Below are positions 1-8,304 of a stretch of DNA of 64,000 nt, one piece after another. A program made the translations under genes and the position numbers. Positions within the stretch are counted from its first letter, which is position 1. Every line of letters begins with the position of its first letter. The stretch lies in the NCBI GenBank assembly GCA_964405335.1, contig CAYONP010000014.1, positions 15,947-79,946 on the forward strand, in the 5' to 3' direction. The stretch is from CAYONP01 sp964405335. Its GTDB lineage: Bacteria; Armatimonadota; UBA10988. Under the pieces are notes generated by a model that searched no databases, was not told the DNA's origin, and saw only the letters and a program-made list of their open reading frames with translations.

Positions 1-1333
1 AAAGCGCGAACTCCCAGATCGTCGGGCCGTTGGTCGACTCGAGGATGTTCAGCCGGACGCGGCGAGCCGTCACCGGCGCGAACTCGAGTTCTAGATTGCT
101 GCCGATTCGCTCGCCCTGGGCAAACGTCCGCCACTCGCCGTCGCGCCAGGCCTGCAGCTCCCAGCGGCGCGTCCGGTCCCAGCCCTCGCTCAGCGCCGCC
201 TGACCGAACGTCCGCTCGGCGCCGAGGTCGACCTCGAGCCAGCCGCTGGTGACCCCGTGGTCGCTCGCCCAGCGGGTGTTCCAGTCGCCGTCGACCGCCT
301 GGTCGGCGGTCCAGCCGGCCTGGTTCTGATAGACGTTCGACGCCGTCGCCGCCGCGCCGGCCGTCAGCGAGGGCCGGTCGGGCAGCCGGCCGGGGTCGTC
401 AATCACCTGCTTGAGCGCCATCAGCGCATCGATCGACTCCGGCGGGATGCGGCCGCTCGTGTCGGGCGGCACATTGAGCAGCAGGTTGGCGCCGCGGCCG
501 ATCGAACCGCGATAGAGCTGAACCAGCGCGCGAAGCGGCCGCGGTGGGTCGTCCGGCACCCAGAACCAGTTGCCACCGATTGTGTCGCAGACCTCCATCG
601 GCAGGTAATGCGTCGCGCCGGCGACCGGCTTGCGCGGCTCGTGCGCCGCCGGCGGCACGGTGCGCTCGCCGTTGAGCAGGTCGGTCGGCCAGCCCCACTC
701 GGGCACGGCCACGCCGTCCTGAAAGCCCTGGTTCATGATCACCAGGCAGGTGGGATTGAGCACCTTGATCAGGTCGTAGAGCGCCTGTCGCTGCGCCGGG
801 GTGAGCTTGCCGGGGATATCGATCCACTGCTCGCGGATGCCCGGGTAGCGGGTGTGCAGCTCGCGCAGTTGGCGAGTGATGAGGGCGAAGTAGTCGTCGT
901 TGACGCCGGCCTGCCACAGCACCCCACCCTCGTTATGGCCGTCGAGCACGCAGTAGTAGAGGCCCGGCGCGAGGCCATACTCGGCGCAGGCGGCCATGAA
1001 CTCGGCCACCACGTCGACGTCGCCCGTCGTGCCGATGTCGTAGTCGAAATCTTCGCTGTCCCACAGGCAGTGTCCGGCGACATGCTTGGCCGTCAGAACG
1101 GCATAGCGCATCCCCGCGTCGCAAGCCACGCGAATCCACTGCCGCACATCGAGATCGGTCGGCGCGTAAGTCTCTACGGGCGCGTCGCCGGGGTCGATTT
1201 CACGGCCGGTGAAGGTCGACATGCCATAGTGGATGAACATGCCGTAACGCAGCGCCTCCCACTCGGCAACGCGCGGCGTGCGGTCGGCGGCCGGCAGGGC
1301 AGTCACGAGTGACAGAAGCAGACGTGCGAGCAC
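1..1333 (-). CDS. Alpha-L-fucosidase, GH29, with C-terminal discoidin-like domain (partial)
   Basis: Exported glycoside hydrolase family 29 enzyme, which in this family releases terminal L-fucose from glycans. The gene runs off the left edge, so 444 residues are visible and the C terminus is missing. I start it at GTG 1333, with AAGGGG about 10 nt upstream; residues 1-16 are a hydrophobic signal-like stretch. The family motif RYGMFIHYGMSTF is at 29-41, the AKH motif at 82-84, and YPGIREQWIDI at 163-173 places Asp172 where the GH29 nucleophile is expected. Residues from about 345 to the edge (QAVDGDWNTRW) look like an F5/8-type sugar-binding domain. The toxin-antitoxin pair behind it is unrelated. 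The catalytic assignment is firm; the fucoside specificity is a family inference. Confidence 0.9.
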   Translation of the reverse strand, partial: MLARLLLSLVTALPAADRTPRVAEWEALRYGMFIHYGMSTFTGREIDPGDAPVETYAPTDLDVRQWIRVACDAGMRYAVLTAKHVAGHCLWDSEDFDYDIGTTGDVDVVAEFMAACAEYGLAPGLYYCVLDGHNEGGVLWQAGVNDDYFALITRQLRELHTRYPGIREQWIDIPGKLTPAQRQALYDLIKVLNPTCLVIMNQGFQDGVAVPEWGWPTDLLNGERTVPPAAHEPRKPVAGATHYLPMEVCDTIGGNWFWVPDDPPRPLRALVQLYRGSIGRGANLLLNVPPDTSGRIPPESIDALMALKQVIDDPGRLPDRPSLTAGAAATASNVYQNQAGWTADQAVDGDWNTRWASDHGVTSGWLEVDLGAERTFGQAALSEGWDRTRRWELQAWRDGEWRTFAQGERIGSNLELEFAPVTARRVRLNILESTNGPTIWEFAL

Positions 1334-1355
1334 CTTGCGTCCCCTTGGCAGCGCT

Positions 1356-1694
1356 TCACTGCAGATGGTCGCGGTCGCCGGCCTCACGCGCCTGGCGCAC
1401 CGCCTGATCGACCGAGGCCAACGGCGAGTAGGCGTGGCCACGTTGGTCAATCCGCACGACCAGCACGACCAGTTCCTCGTTTAACACAGCGTAGAGCAGC
1501 CTCCAGTCGCCGACGCGGATACGCCAAACCGGCTCGTGGGTCTCGACGACTCGCCGGCAGCCGGAGGGGAAGGGCTCCGCGGCCAAGGCCTCCGTGGCGC
1601 GGATGACGCGCCGCCGAACCGAGCTGTCGAGCCGGCCCAACTGCTTGTCCGCCGCGTTGGTGAAGCGGACCTGCAGCTCGTCACGCGGGGTCAC
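1356..1694 (-). CDS. RelE/ParE-family toxin
   Basis: Small basic protein of 112 residues with the RelE/ParE fold pattern: an N-terminal helix pair (FTNAADKQLGRLDSSVRRRV) followed by beta strands around WRIRVGDWRLLYAV and a final VVRIDQRGHAY strand. The WR(I/L)RVGDWRLLY core is typical of RelE-like mRNA interferases. It starts with GTG at 1694, overlapping the antitoxin stop by four bases (GTGA), the usual antitoxin-first arrangement. Length matches the family (85-115 residues). The target, ribosome or gyrase, cannot be told from sequence alone. Confidence 0.85.
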   Translation of the reverse strand: MTPRDELQVRFTNAADKQLGRLDSSVRRRVIRATEALAAEPFPSGCRRVVETHEPVWRIRVGDWRLLYAVLNEELVVLVVRIDQRGHAYSPLASVDQAVRQAREAGDRDHLQ

Positions 1695-1945
1695 AACCCG
1701 TACTTCTCAATCACCGCCTCGAGCGAGATGGTACCGTTCTTTCGCGCATCCTCCAACGCCTCCTCGGCCAACCGCGCGTCGATCAGGTCCTCGATCCGCT
1801 CGATGAACTCCGCCGCCTCGGGGCTGACCAACACCGCCACGGGCTTACCATTCCGCGCTATCGCCACCCACTCGTCCCGCAACGCCACCTGGTTGACCAA
1901 CTGACCCAGCCGACCCCGCGCCTCGGTCAGACTCACCGTCTCCAT
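1691..1945 (-). CDS. Phd/YefM-family antitoxin
   Basis: An 84-residue antitoxin that should bind and neutralise the adjacent RelE-like toxin and autoregulate the pair. METVSLTEARGRLGQLVNQV followed by VAIARNGKPVAVLVSPEA is the classical Phd/YefM N-terminal DNA-binding fold; the C-terminal half (IEDLIDARLAEEALEDARK) is the flexible toxin-binding tail. I choose ATG 1945 because GAGGAGG sits directly upstream; the frame stays open 29 codons further but that part lacks family similarity. It overlaps the toxin start by four bases. Confidence 0.87.
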   Translation of the reverse strand: METVSLTEARGRLGQLVNQVALRDEWVAIARNGKPVAVLVSPEAAEFIERIEDLIDARLAEEALEDARKNGTISLEAVIEKYGL

Positions 1946-2047
1946 CGCCACCTCCTCGCCATGTGCAACTCGTGCAGAGTGTACACTCTTGACCGTTTCG
2001 TGGGCCGGCACCGTTCCGTCATCGCCGGGCAACGTGGCGGACGAGCA

Positions 2048-3334
2048 TCACTCCGCCTCCCGCGGCCATGCGTCGAGCTCGTCGACCACGTTGTCGGCGA
2101 TCACCACCTGACCCTCGCTGCCGTTGCGGATGACGGCACCGTAGCGCAGACGATTGCCACGTATCACCGCGCTCATGAGCGACGGCGCTAGTTCGATCTG
2201 CGGCTTCTGCTCTTGACCGACGTAGAACGGCGCGCGGTTGTGCGTGCCGAACTCGCAGCCGAGCACCGTCAGCGATGCGCCGCCGGCGAGCAGCGCCGGG
2301 CGCAGTTCGGCGCGGGTGTCCCAGTACTCGAAGGTGCAGTTGGTGAAGCTCGTGCGGCCACGGCCGTACGCTTCGACCAGACTGCCCGTGCCCGGTACTG
2401 GCGAGAACCAGCACTGGTCGAACTTCACCTCGCCGCGGTTGCCCTCCCGGATCTCGATCGCCAAGCCCTTGAACACCGACTGGCTGACCGTGATGCCGGC
2501 TGTCTGCTCGACGACCATCGGCTGACCCGAAATGTCAATCCCACTGCGTGAGATCGCCACATAGTGCGACACATGGTCGATCGGCTGGTCACTCTCGCCA
2601 CCCGGGATAAAGCGCATCCCGACCGCGTAGCCGAGGGCGAAAAAGCCGTCGATCCACTCCCAGTCGGCCCGGCCGACGATCAGAGCCTCGGCGTTGGCCC
2701 GCTTCCACTGGTCGAGCGGACCCTCGTAAGGAAAAAAGAAGCTCGAAAAGTGGATGTCGCGGATGCGGCCGACGTCGATGCTGCGGTCGATGTAGATCCC
2801 TCGCCGCAGCGGCGAACCCCAGATGCCTTCGATCACGTGTCTTGAGCAAGGATAGGTACCGAAGTCGATGGCCTGCCACGGCCGGACGATCAACAGGTTG
2901 CGGACCTGGCAGTCTTGCGCCAGGCCGCGAATCGTCCACGGATAGGGCACCGGCGGGGGCTCCATCACCTGCTCGTGATAGGTGATCACCAGCCCCTCGA
3001 TCGCCGCCGCGCCGGCGAGGGTGACAAACGCCGGCCCCTCCTCGTCGCCGCGCCCTTCGGTGGGGATCAGCACGGTGCCCGTCTCGCGCGACGGCGGACC
3101 GCCCCACGAGCCGCGCAGAGTCACGCCCGTCGGCACGGTCAGGTGGCCGGCGAAGCGGTACCGACCCGGCGGCGCGTAGACCGGCGTGCCGTCGGCCCCG
3201 GCCAGGTCGAGCGCGGCCTGGAACGCCGCCGTCTCATCGCTCTGGCCGTCGCCGGTGGCCCCATGGTCGCGGACGTTGATTGCCTGCTGCCCAACGGCGG
3301 CGGTAGCCGCCAGCATCACCCACCAAGCGCGCAT
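2048..3334 (-). CDS. Exported right-handed beta-helix protein, pectate-lyase-3-like
   Basis: Secreted protein of 428 residues. Residues 1-16 are a signal peptide, followed by INVRDHGATGDGQSDETAAF, the hallmark opening of Pectate_lyase_3/GH55-like beta-helix proteins. The next part (VYAPPGRYRFAGHLTVPTG) is the first helix coil, and the rest shows repeating short beta segments with Asn and Gly turns (GIDISGQPMVVEQTAGITVS). Such proteins bind or cleave acidic polysaccharides; I cannot name catalytic residues. GGAG lies 9 bases before the ATG. It sits downstream of the unknown exported protein at 3385-4809 on the same strand, with a 50-bp gap, so the two may be cotranscribed. Confidence 0.82.
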   Translation of the reverse strand: MRAWWVMLAATAAVGQQAINVRDHGATGDGQSDETAAFQAALDLAGADGTPVYAPPGRYRFAGHLTVPTGVTLRGSWGGPPSRETGTVLIPTEGRGDEEGPAFVTLAGAAAIEGLVITYHEQVMEPPPVPYPWTIRGLAQDCQVRNLLIVRPWQAIDFGTYPCSRHVIEGIWGSPLRRGIYIDRSIDVGRIRDIHFSSFFFPYEGPLDQWKRANAEALIVGRADWEWIDGFFALGYAVGMRFIPGGESDQPIDHVSHYVAISRSGIDISGQPMVVEQTAGITVSQSVFKGLAIEIREGNRGEVKFDQCWFSPVPGTGSLVEAYGRGRTSFTNCTFEYWDTRAELRPALLAGGASLTVLGCEFGTHNRAPFYVGQEQKPQIELAPSLMSAVIRGNRLRYGAVIRNGSEGQVVIADNVVDELDAWPREAE

Positions 3335-3384
3335 GGCCGGTCTCCGGCGTGGGACTGCGCCGTGGGAGCCCGGTCACCTGCCCA

Positions 3385-4809
3385 TCACAGCAGGTCGCGC
3401 AGCAGCGCGAGCAACGCCCGGTCCTGGGCATTGGGAATCGGCTGCACCATGCCACGCGCCCAGAGCTCCTGGCCCTCGTGCTCGCCAACCGGCGAGAAGG
3501 CCGCCGCCGACCAGGTCAGGTGGCCGCGGAACTCCAGCCGCGCGCCGACCAGGTCGGGCCGTGCGCCCTGATGGAACACCCGTCCATCGGCCGTCCGGCT
3601 GGTCGGCCAGGCCGCCTCGGTCACCCAGGCTTGTTCAGCCGGTGTCAGATCATTGTATCCGACGGTGTAGAACTGCCTTGGGTTGTCGGCGATGAACAGC
3701 AGCGGATCGAACGGCAGATCGGCCGGCAGGCTGCGCTCGAGCATCTCCGGCCACATCTCGAGCAGCGGCGTCGGCTCGGTCCACGGCTCGAACACGATGG
3801 CAGGGTAGCGGTCGAGAGTCAGCCGATCGTCGTCGTCCGACTGGCACCACATCAGGCCGGCCGCGCGGGCAGCCAGGTCGCCCACCAGGCCGCTGAGCCA
3901 CTCGCCCTCTGGCACAAAGACCAGGTCGTCGGCGACCGCCTCGGCGACTTGCAGCCGTGGATAGCCGAGCCGGCCGACCAACTCGGCCAGTGTCATCGGC
4001 CCGCTCTCCTCGACGGTCAGTCGCGGCGCCACCGGCGGCCGTTCGTCGAACCGCGCGTCGAGGCGCGGATCCGACACCAGCCTGAGGAAGTAGCCCGCCT
4101 CGAGCGCCGCGCGCCCCGCCGGCGCCTGCCAGGCGTTGATGAACGCCCACCGCGGCTCGGGCAGCACGACATCGATGATGTCGAACCTCGCCCCGGCGTT
4201 CTCGCTACTGGCCAGAATCATGAACTCGATGCCGGGCAGCACCGCCGGCTGCCATTCGGCGTCGAAGCAGCCGACGTAGCTCCCGTCGCGGCGCCGGTGC
4301 TGGAGCACGTACCGCTGCCACTCCTCGTCGGTCATCGGCCGGACCGCCTCCATCTCGGCGCGGAGCTCATCGGTCAGCGGGCCCTGTTGGCTCGGCACCA
4401 GCACGCCGCCGAGGCCCTCGGCCCGGGCCAGATTGGCCACCGCCGCGGGCAGGCGGGGCAGCAGCAACCACTGCCCCGCCGCCATCGCCGCCCGCTGCTC
4501 GTCGGTCAGCGCGGCGAAGAAGCGGTCGCGCAGCCCCATGCCGAGGCCGCGGTGGACCGCGCCGTCGTCGGCACGCGGCCAGCCGTCGGCCGAGTAGGGC
4601 CGGCCGTCCATCGGCTTCGGCGGCCGGGCGAGCAACTGGTCGAGCCGCTGCTCGATCGCCGCGGCGGACTCGGCGTCATCGGTCAGCCCGACCAGCACTG
4701 CAACGCCGAGCCGATCGAGTTCCCAGCACTTGTCCTCCAGTCGCTCGGCCGGCCCCTGCGCCAGTGCCGCGGCACAAGCGGTCAGGCTGATCCAGAGTAG
4801 GTATCGCAT
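3385..4809 (-). CDS. Exported protein of unknown function
   Basis: Unrecognised 474-residue protein with a clear N-terminal signal peptide (MRYLLWISLTACAAALAQG). The start is supported by GGGAGGGGGG just before the ATG. The body is acidic and rich in Trp, Leu and Arg, with no motif I can assign. Notable blocks are YVLQHRRRDGSYVGCFDAEW near the middle and a C-terminal segment (PNAQDRALLALLRDLL) that ends in a helix. A stretch after residue 330 (RLTLDRYPAIVFEPW) looks like part of a peptidase-inhibitor or STN-like beta sheet, but not convincingly. It is transcribed away from the sulfatase gene across a 152-bp divergent gap. Function unknown. Confidence 0.75.
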   Translation of the reverse strand: MRYLLWISLTACAAALAQGPAERLEDKCWELDRLGVAVLVGLTDDAESAAAIEQRLDQLLARPPKPMDGRPYSADGWPRADDGAVHRGLGMGLRDRFFAALTDEQRAAMAAGQWLLLPRLPAAVANLARAEGLGGVLVPSQQGPLTDELRAEMEAVRPMTDEEWQRYVLQHRRRDGSYVGCFDAEWQPAVLPGIEFMILASSENAGARFDIIDVVLPEPRWAFINAWQAPAGRAALEAGYFLRLVSDPRLDARFDERPPVAPRLTVEESGPMTLAELVGRLGYPRLQVAEAVADDLVFVPEGEWLSGLVGDLAARAAGLMWCQSDDDDRLTLDRYPAIVFEPWTEPTPLLEMWPEMLERSLPADLPFDPLLFIADNPRQFYTVGYNDLTPAEQAWVTEAAWPTSRTADGRVFHQGARPDLVGARLEFRGHLTWSAAAFSPVGEHEGQELWARGMVQPIPNAQDRALLALLRDLL

Positions 4810-4961
4810 CGCCCCCCTCCCAGGTGTTCAGGGTAACACACACAGAACGCGACCATCGCGATGCGTTCGCCAACGGCGAGCGCGCTCCTTCGTCAGGCTC
4901 AGGTGCCGCTCAGCGCAGGATCCACCGGTACCGCCGCGAAGTCGGCCCGCGGAGCGATGCC

Positions 4962-6830
4962 ATGGCCGACGCACCCTCCCGCCGCGAGCTGCTCGCCGCC
5001 GCCGGTGCCGCCGCGCTGGCCGCCTCGCTCCGCGCCGGGGAGCAGACCGTGCGACCGAACATCCTCTGGCTCTCGTGCGAGGACATGAGCCCCCACCTCG
5101 GCTGCTGGGGCGACCCGCACGCGATCACGCCCAACCTCGACCGCCTGGCGGCCGAGGGCGTGCGCTACGAAGCCGCCTTCTCATGCGCCGGCGTCTGCGC
5201 GCCGAGCCGCAGCGGGATCATCACCGGCTGCTGGCCGACCTCGCTGGGCAGCCACCCGATGCGCTCGATCGCCCGGCTCCCCGCCGAGGTGCGCTGCTTC
5301 ACCGCCTATCTCCGCGAGGCCGGCTATTACTGCAGCAACAATGTCAAGACAGACTACAACTTCCCCGTGCCCGACGACGCGTGGGATGCGAACAGCAATC
5401 AGGCGCACTGGCGCGGACGTGAGCCGGGGCAGCCGTTCTTTGCTGTGTTCAATGACACCATCACCCATGAGAGCCAATATCGCCTGCGGGGCGAGGAGTG
5501 GGCGCGCCGCACCGCCGCACTGACACCGCCCGAGCGCCAGGACCCAGCGGCCCTGACCACCCTGCCACCCTACTACCCCGACACACCCGAGGCGCGGCGC
5601 GACTGGGCACAATACTACGAGACCATCACATTGATGGACCGCCATGTCGGCGAGCGGCTGCGCGAACTCGATGCTGATGGCCTGCTCGAGCAGACCATCG
5701 TCTTCTTCTGGTCCGACCACGGCGTCGGCCTGCCGCGGGCCAAGCGCTGGCTGCTCGACTCGGGCACCCACGTGCCGCTGATCGTGCGCAAGCCGGCCGA
5801 CCTGCCGGTCAACGGCTGGGCCAGCGACGGTGGCGTCGACGGCCGGCTGATCAGCCTGATCGACCTCGGCCCGACGGTGCTCAGCCTCGCCGGGTTGACG
5901 CAGCCCGCGGCGATGCACGGCCAGCCGTTCCTCGGCCCGGCCACCGCGCGGCCGCGCGAATACGTACACGGCGCGAGGGACCGCATGGACGAACGGTATG
6001 ACATCGTTCGAGCGGTGCGCGACCGGCAGTTCCGCTACGTACGCAACTTCCAGGCCTGGAAGCCCTACCATCAGCACCTCTCGTATGCCGAAGTGGGGCC
6101 GACGTTGATTGACCTGCGCCGGCTCCACGCCGCGGGCGAGCTGGAACCGGCAGCCGAGCAGTGGATGGGCGACAACAAGCCCCGCGAGGAGCTCTACAAC
6201 CTGCGCTACGATCAGCACGAACAGCGCAACCTGGTCGACGAGCCGCGTTACGCCGAGACCCTCGCCCGGCTGCGCCGCGCTTTGCGCAACTGGCAGTTGA
6301 CCACGCTCGACCTGGGGCTGCTGCCCGAATCCGAGCTGGAGGCGCTGACCAAGCGGTTCGGCAGCGGGTATGCCATCCTACGGCAGACCGAGACGCGCGG
6401 CTGGCTAGAGCGGCTGCTCGCGGTGGTCGAGGTGGTCGAGCGGCAGGATGCCGACGAGCTGGCCGTGCTGCTCGGCCACCCCATCGCGGCGGTGCGCGCC
6501 TGGGCGGCGGTGGGGCTGGGCAACCTGGCTGCCGGGCCGGCCGAGCGGCTGCGTGCCGCGCTCGACGACCCGGCCGCGTGTGTCCGCATCGCCGCGGCGC
6601 GGGCGCTCTGCCGGCTGGGCGAGCCGGGGCCGGCGCTGCCCGTGCTGGCCGCGTCGCTGGCGGCCGAGCGGCGCGGCGAGCGGATCGAGGCGGCCACCGT
6701 GCTCGACGAGGTCGGCGAGCAGGCGCGCCCGCTGCTGGCCGAGATCCGCGCCGCGTGTGAGGCCAAGCCCGACGAGTATGTCACCCGGCTGACCGAGCAC
6801 ACGCTCAGGCAACTCGGCGAACTCGACTGA
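4962..6830 (+). CDS. Exported sulfatase with C-terminal HEAT-like repeats
   Basis: Sulfatase of the alkaline-phosphatase superfamily, 622 residues, probably removing sulfate esters from polysaccharides outside the cytoplasm. I start at ATG 4962 because the product then opens with a twin-arginine-type leader (SRRELL, residues 6-11, then an Ala-rich hydrophobic stretch). SCEDM (38-42) supplies metal-binding Asp residues and C79-A-P-S-R83 is the sulfatase signature whose Cys becomes formylglycine. FFWSDHGVGLPRAK carries the second metal site. After the catalytic part, residues from about 525 to 615 form short helical repeats (LLGHPIAAVRAWAAVGLGNL, LDDPAACVRIAAARALCRLG) that are HEAT-like, an addition most sulfatases lack. 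Such HEAT tails do occur on planctomycete sulfatases. Substrate unknown. Confidence 0.9.
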   Translation: MADAPSRRELLAAAGAAALAASLRAGEQTVRPNILWLSCEDMSPHLGCWGDPHAITPNLDRLAAEGVRYEAAFSCAGVCAPSRSGIITGCWPTSLGSHPMRSIARLPAEVRCFTAYLREAGYYCSNNVKTDYNFPVPDDAWDANSNQAHWRGREPGQPFFAVFNDTITHESQYRLRGEEWARRTAALTPPERQDPAALTTLPPYYPDTPEARRDWAQYYETITLMDRHVGERLRELDADGLLEQTIVFFWSDHGVGLPRAKRWLLDSGTHVPLIVRKPADLPVNGWASDGGVDGRLISLIDLGPTVLSLAGLTQPAAMHGQPFLGPATARPREYVHGARDRMDERYDIVRAVRDRQFRYVRNFQAWKPYHQHLSYAEVGPTLIDLRRLHAAGELEPAAEQWMGDNKPREELYNLRYDQHEQRNLVDEPRYAETLARLRRALRNWQLTTLDLGLLPESELEALTKRFGSGYAILRQTETRGWLERLLAVVEVVERQDADELAVLLGHPIAAVRAWAAVGLGNLAAGPAERLRAALDDPAACVRIAAARALCRLGEPGPALPVLAASLAAERRGERIEAATVLDEVGEQARPLLAEIRAACEAKPDEYVTRLTEHTLRQLGELD

Positions 6831-6904
6831 GCCGCCGCGGGTTTCTCCTTGAGGCGAAGGACTCGCCCCGCCGGCGGGCCAATCCGCCGCCCGGAGGATC
6901 TCGG

Positions 6905-7906
6905 ATGTCTCGCACCCTCGCCGCGCTCGTCGCGGTGTTCACCATCTCGCTACTGCTCGCCGCCGCGCCACTCCGCGAAGGCCGCCTGCCGCACTGGCTG
7001 GCCTACAACCCCGACACCGACAAAGTCTACGTCTCGTGCATGGCCACCGCCAACGTCACGGTGATCGACGGAGAGACGCTCGATGTGATTGACTACGTCG
7101 CAGTGGGTGACCGCCCCGAAGGCATTGCCGTCAATCCCCGGTCTAACCGCATTTACGTCTCATGCGCGCTGGAGGATGCCGTCTGGGCCATCGACGGCGC
7201 CGAGGACACGCCGATCGGGCCGATCCCGGCCGGCGCCGCGCCGAGCGGACTGGCGGTCGACCCGGAGACGAACCGCCTCTACGTCGCCAACATCACCCGC
7301 AACACGCTCACGGTGGTCGATCTGGCGACTGAGGAGGTGCTGGCCACGATTCCCGTCGGCGAGCAGCCCTGCGGCGTCGCGGTCGATTCCGAGCGGAAGC
7401 GCGTCTACGTCACCTGCACCGCGGCGATGATGACGTATGGGATCGACACCGAGACGAACCAGGTGCTGGGCACCATCCGCTTCGGGCCCGGCCCGTTCGG
7501 CGTGGCGGTCGATCCCGGGAGCGGTAACCTCTACGTCGCCTGCACCGGTCGCAACGCGCTGGCCGTGTTCAACACCGAGGGCAAGCACGTCGCTGATCCG
7601 TCGACGCATGGTTATCCCATCGGCGTAGCGGTCGATCCCGAGCGCGAACGCGCATACACCACCTGTCTCAACGGTAACGCGCTGGTCACCCTCGATCTGA
7701 ACGACCATCGCACGACGCGGGTGATGGCCGGCTATCAGAAGCCGGTCGGCGTGGCGGTGAACCCGGATGACGGCCGGCTCTACGTCGCGCACCGCGCCTA
7801 CAACGCGGTCAGCCTGGTCGACCCGGAGAGGCAGGAGTTCGTCAAGACGGTGCTCACCGCCCCCACACCGGGCGGCGAGATGCCGGGCCGCCTGCCGACC
7901 GATTGA
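6905..7906 (+). CDS. Exported YVTN/YncE-type seven-bladed beta-propeller
   Basis: A 333-residue secreted propeller with a signal peptide (residues 1-21) and GGAGG 6 nt before the ATG. The sequence is made of repeating units of about 42 residues with the core LYVA..T.NTLTVVDLATEEV followed by PVGEQPCGVAVD; at least six are visible (GIAVNPRSNRIYVSCALEDA, GLAVDPETNRLYVANIT, GVAVDPGSGNLYVACTGRNA and similar). Family members bind substrates or partner proteins, or serve as surface and quinoprotein-like scaffolds. It lies 74 bp after the sulfatase gene on the same strand and may be in its operon. No catalytic residues are evident. Confidence 0.85.
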   Translation: MSRTLAALVAVFTISLLLAAAPLREGRLPHWLAYNPDTDKVYVSCMATANVTVIDGETLDVIDYVAVGDRPEGIAVNPRSNRIYVSCALEDAVWAIDGAEDTPIGPIPAGAAPSGLAVDPETNRLYVANITRNTLTVVDLATEEVLATIPVGEQPCGVAVDSERKRVYVTCTAAMMTYGIDTETNQVLGTIRFGPGPFGVAVDPGSGNLYVACTGRNALAVFNTEGKHVADPSTHGYPIGVAVDPERERAYTTCLNGNALVTLDLNDHRTTRVMAGYQKPVGVAVNPDDGRLYVAHRAYNAVSLVDPERQEFVKTVLTAPTPGGEMPGRLPTD

Positions 7907-7920
7907 CCGTCGCGGTGGAA

Positions 7921-7986
7921 ATGTTGCGCGAATGTTGAGAGAGAGGCGAAACTGCCCTTGCGTTCGTTCTGGGCGGGCGGTACGGT
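7921..7986 (+). promoter_or_regulatory. Direct repeat plus putative sigma-70 promoter before the small ORF/DUF1573 unit
   Basis: ATGTTGCGCGAATGTTG at 7921-7937 repeats the word ATGTTG 11 bp apart. Downstream, TTGCGT (7958-7963) and TACGGT (7981-7986) are separated by 17 bp, a plausible -35/-10 pair. The same type of direct repeat lies at 25051, 36079 and 61565. Transcription would begin about 7993, only a few bases before the GTG of the 95-residue ORF. Confidence 0.45.
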
Positions 7987-7997
7987 CGTCGTGAGAT

Positions 7998-8285
7998 GTG
8001 GCGACAGCCGCCGGCGCGCAGGATGGGGGCCTGCCGTATCGAGATCGCGACGGAGTCGAGGTGATCGGTGCGACGACGCTGCTGCCGCCGACGGTGGTGA
8101 CGATCACGATCCGTGACCTCCAGCTCGAGGTTTTGCCACCGCCCGAAGTCTTCGTAGTCGACTTTCCAGAGTTCACCTTTGTGCAGCAAGAGGGCGTACA
8201 GGGTCAGCGCATCGTCCAGTACCTCACCGAAGAGGAATTTCATGACCTGTGGACGCGACGACGGGGACGCGAACCTGCACGGTGA
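7998..8285 (+). CDS. Small protein of unknown function upstream of DUF1573 protein
   Basis: Possible 95-residue protein. An in-frame TGA at 7992-7994 forces the start at GTG 7998 or later, and no ribosome site is visible, so it may be translated from a nearly leaderless message. The product has alternating hydrophobic segments (TVVTITIRDLQLEVLPPPEV, then VFVVDFPEFTFVQQEG) and a basic tail (WTRRRGREPAR), with no signal peptide and no known motif. Codon third positions are clearly GC-biased, which favours the plus strand over a minus-strand reading. It ends 19 bp before the DUF1573 gene, in the position taken by cysteine-rich precursor genes in the cassettes at 15 and 24 kb, but it has no Cys pattern. 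Real gene status uncertain. Confidence 0.45.
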   Translation: MATAAGAQDGGLPYRDRDGVEVIGATTLLPPTVVTITIRDLQLEVLPPPEVFVVDFPEFTFVQQEGVQGQRIVQYLTEEEFHDLWTRRRGREPAR

Positions 8286-8304
8286 CTGCCGCGGGGGGAA
8301 AGCA

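Noticed and set aside
1356..1945. Possible defence island around the toxin-antitoxin pairs
   Set aside because: Each pair stands alone between metabolic genes. No restriction, CBASS, Gabija or similar gene is nearby.
7854..8243. 129-codon minus-strand frame containing a protein-like stretch (GELWKVDYEDFGRW)
   Set aside because: It overlaps the YVTN gene end and the promoter region. Gene order and promoter favour the plus-strand frame, though not decisively.
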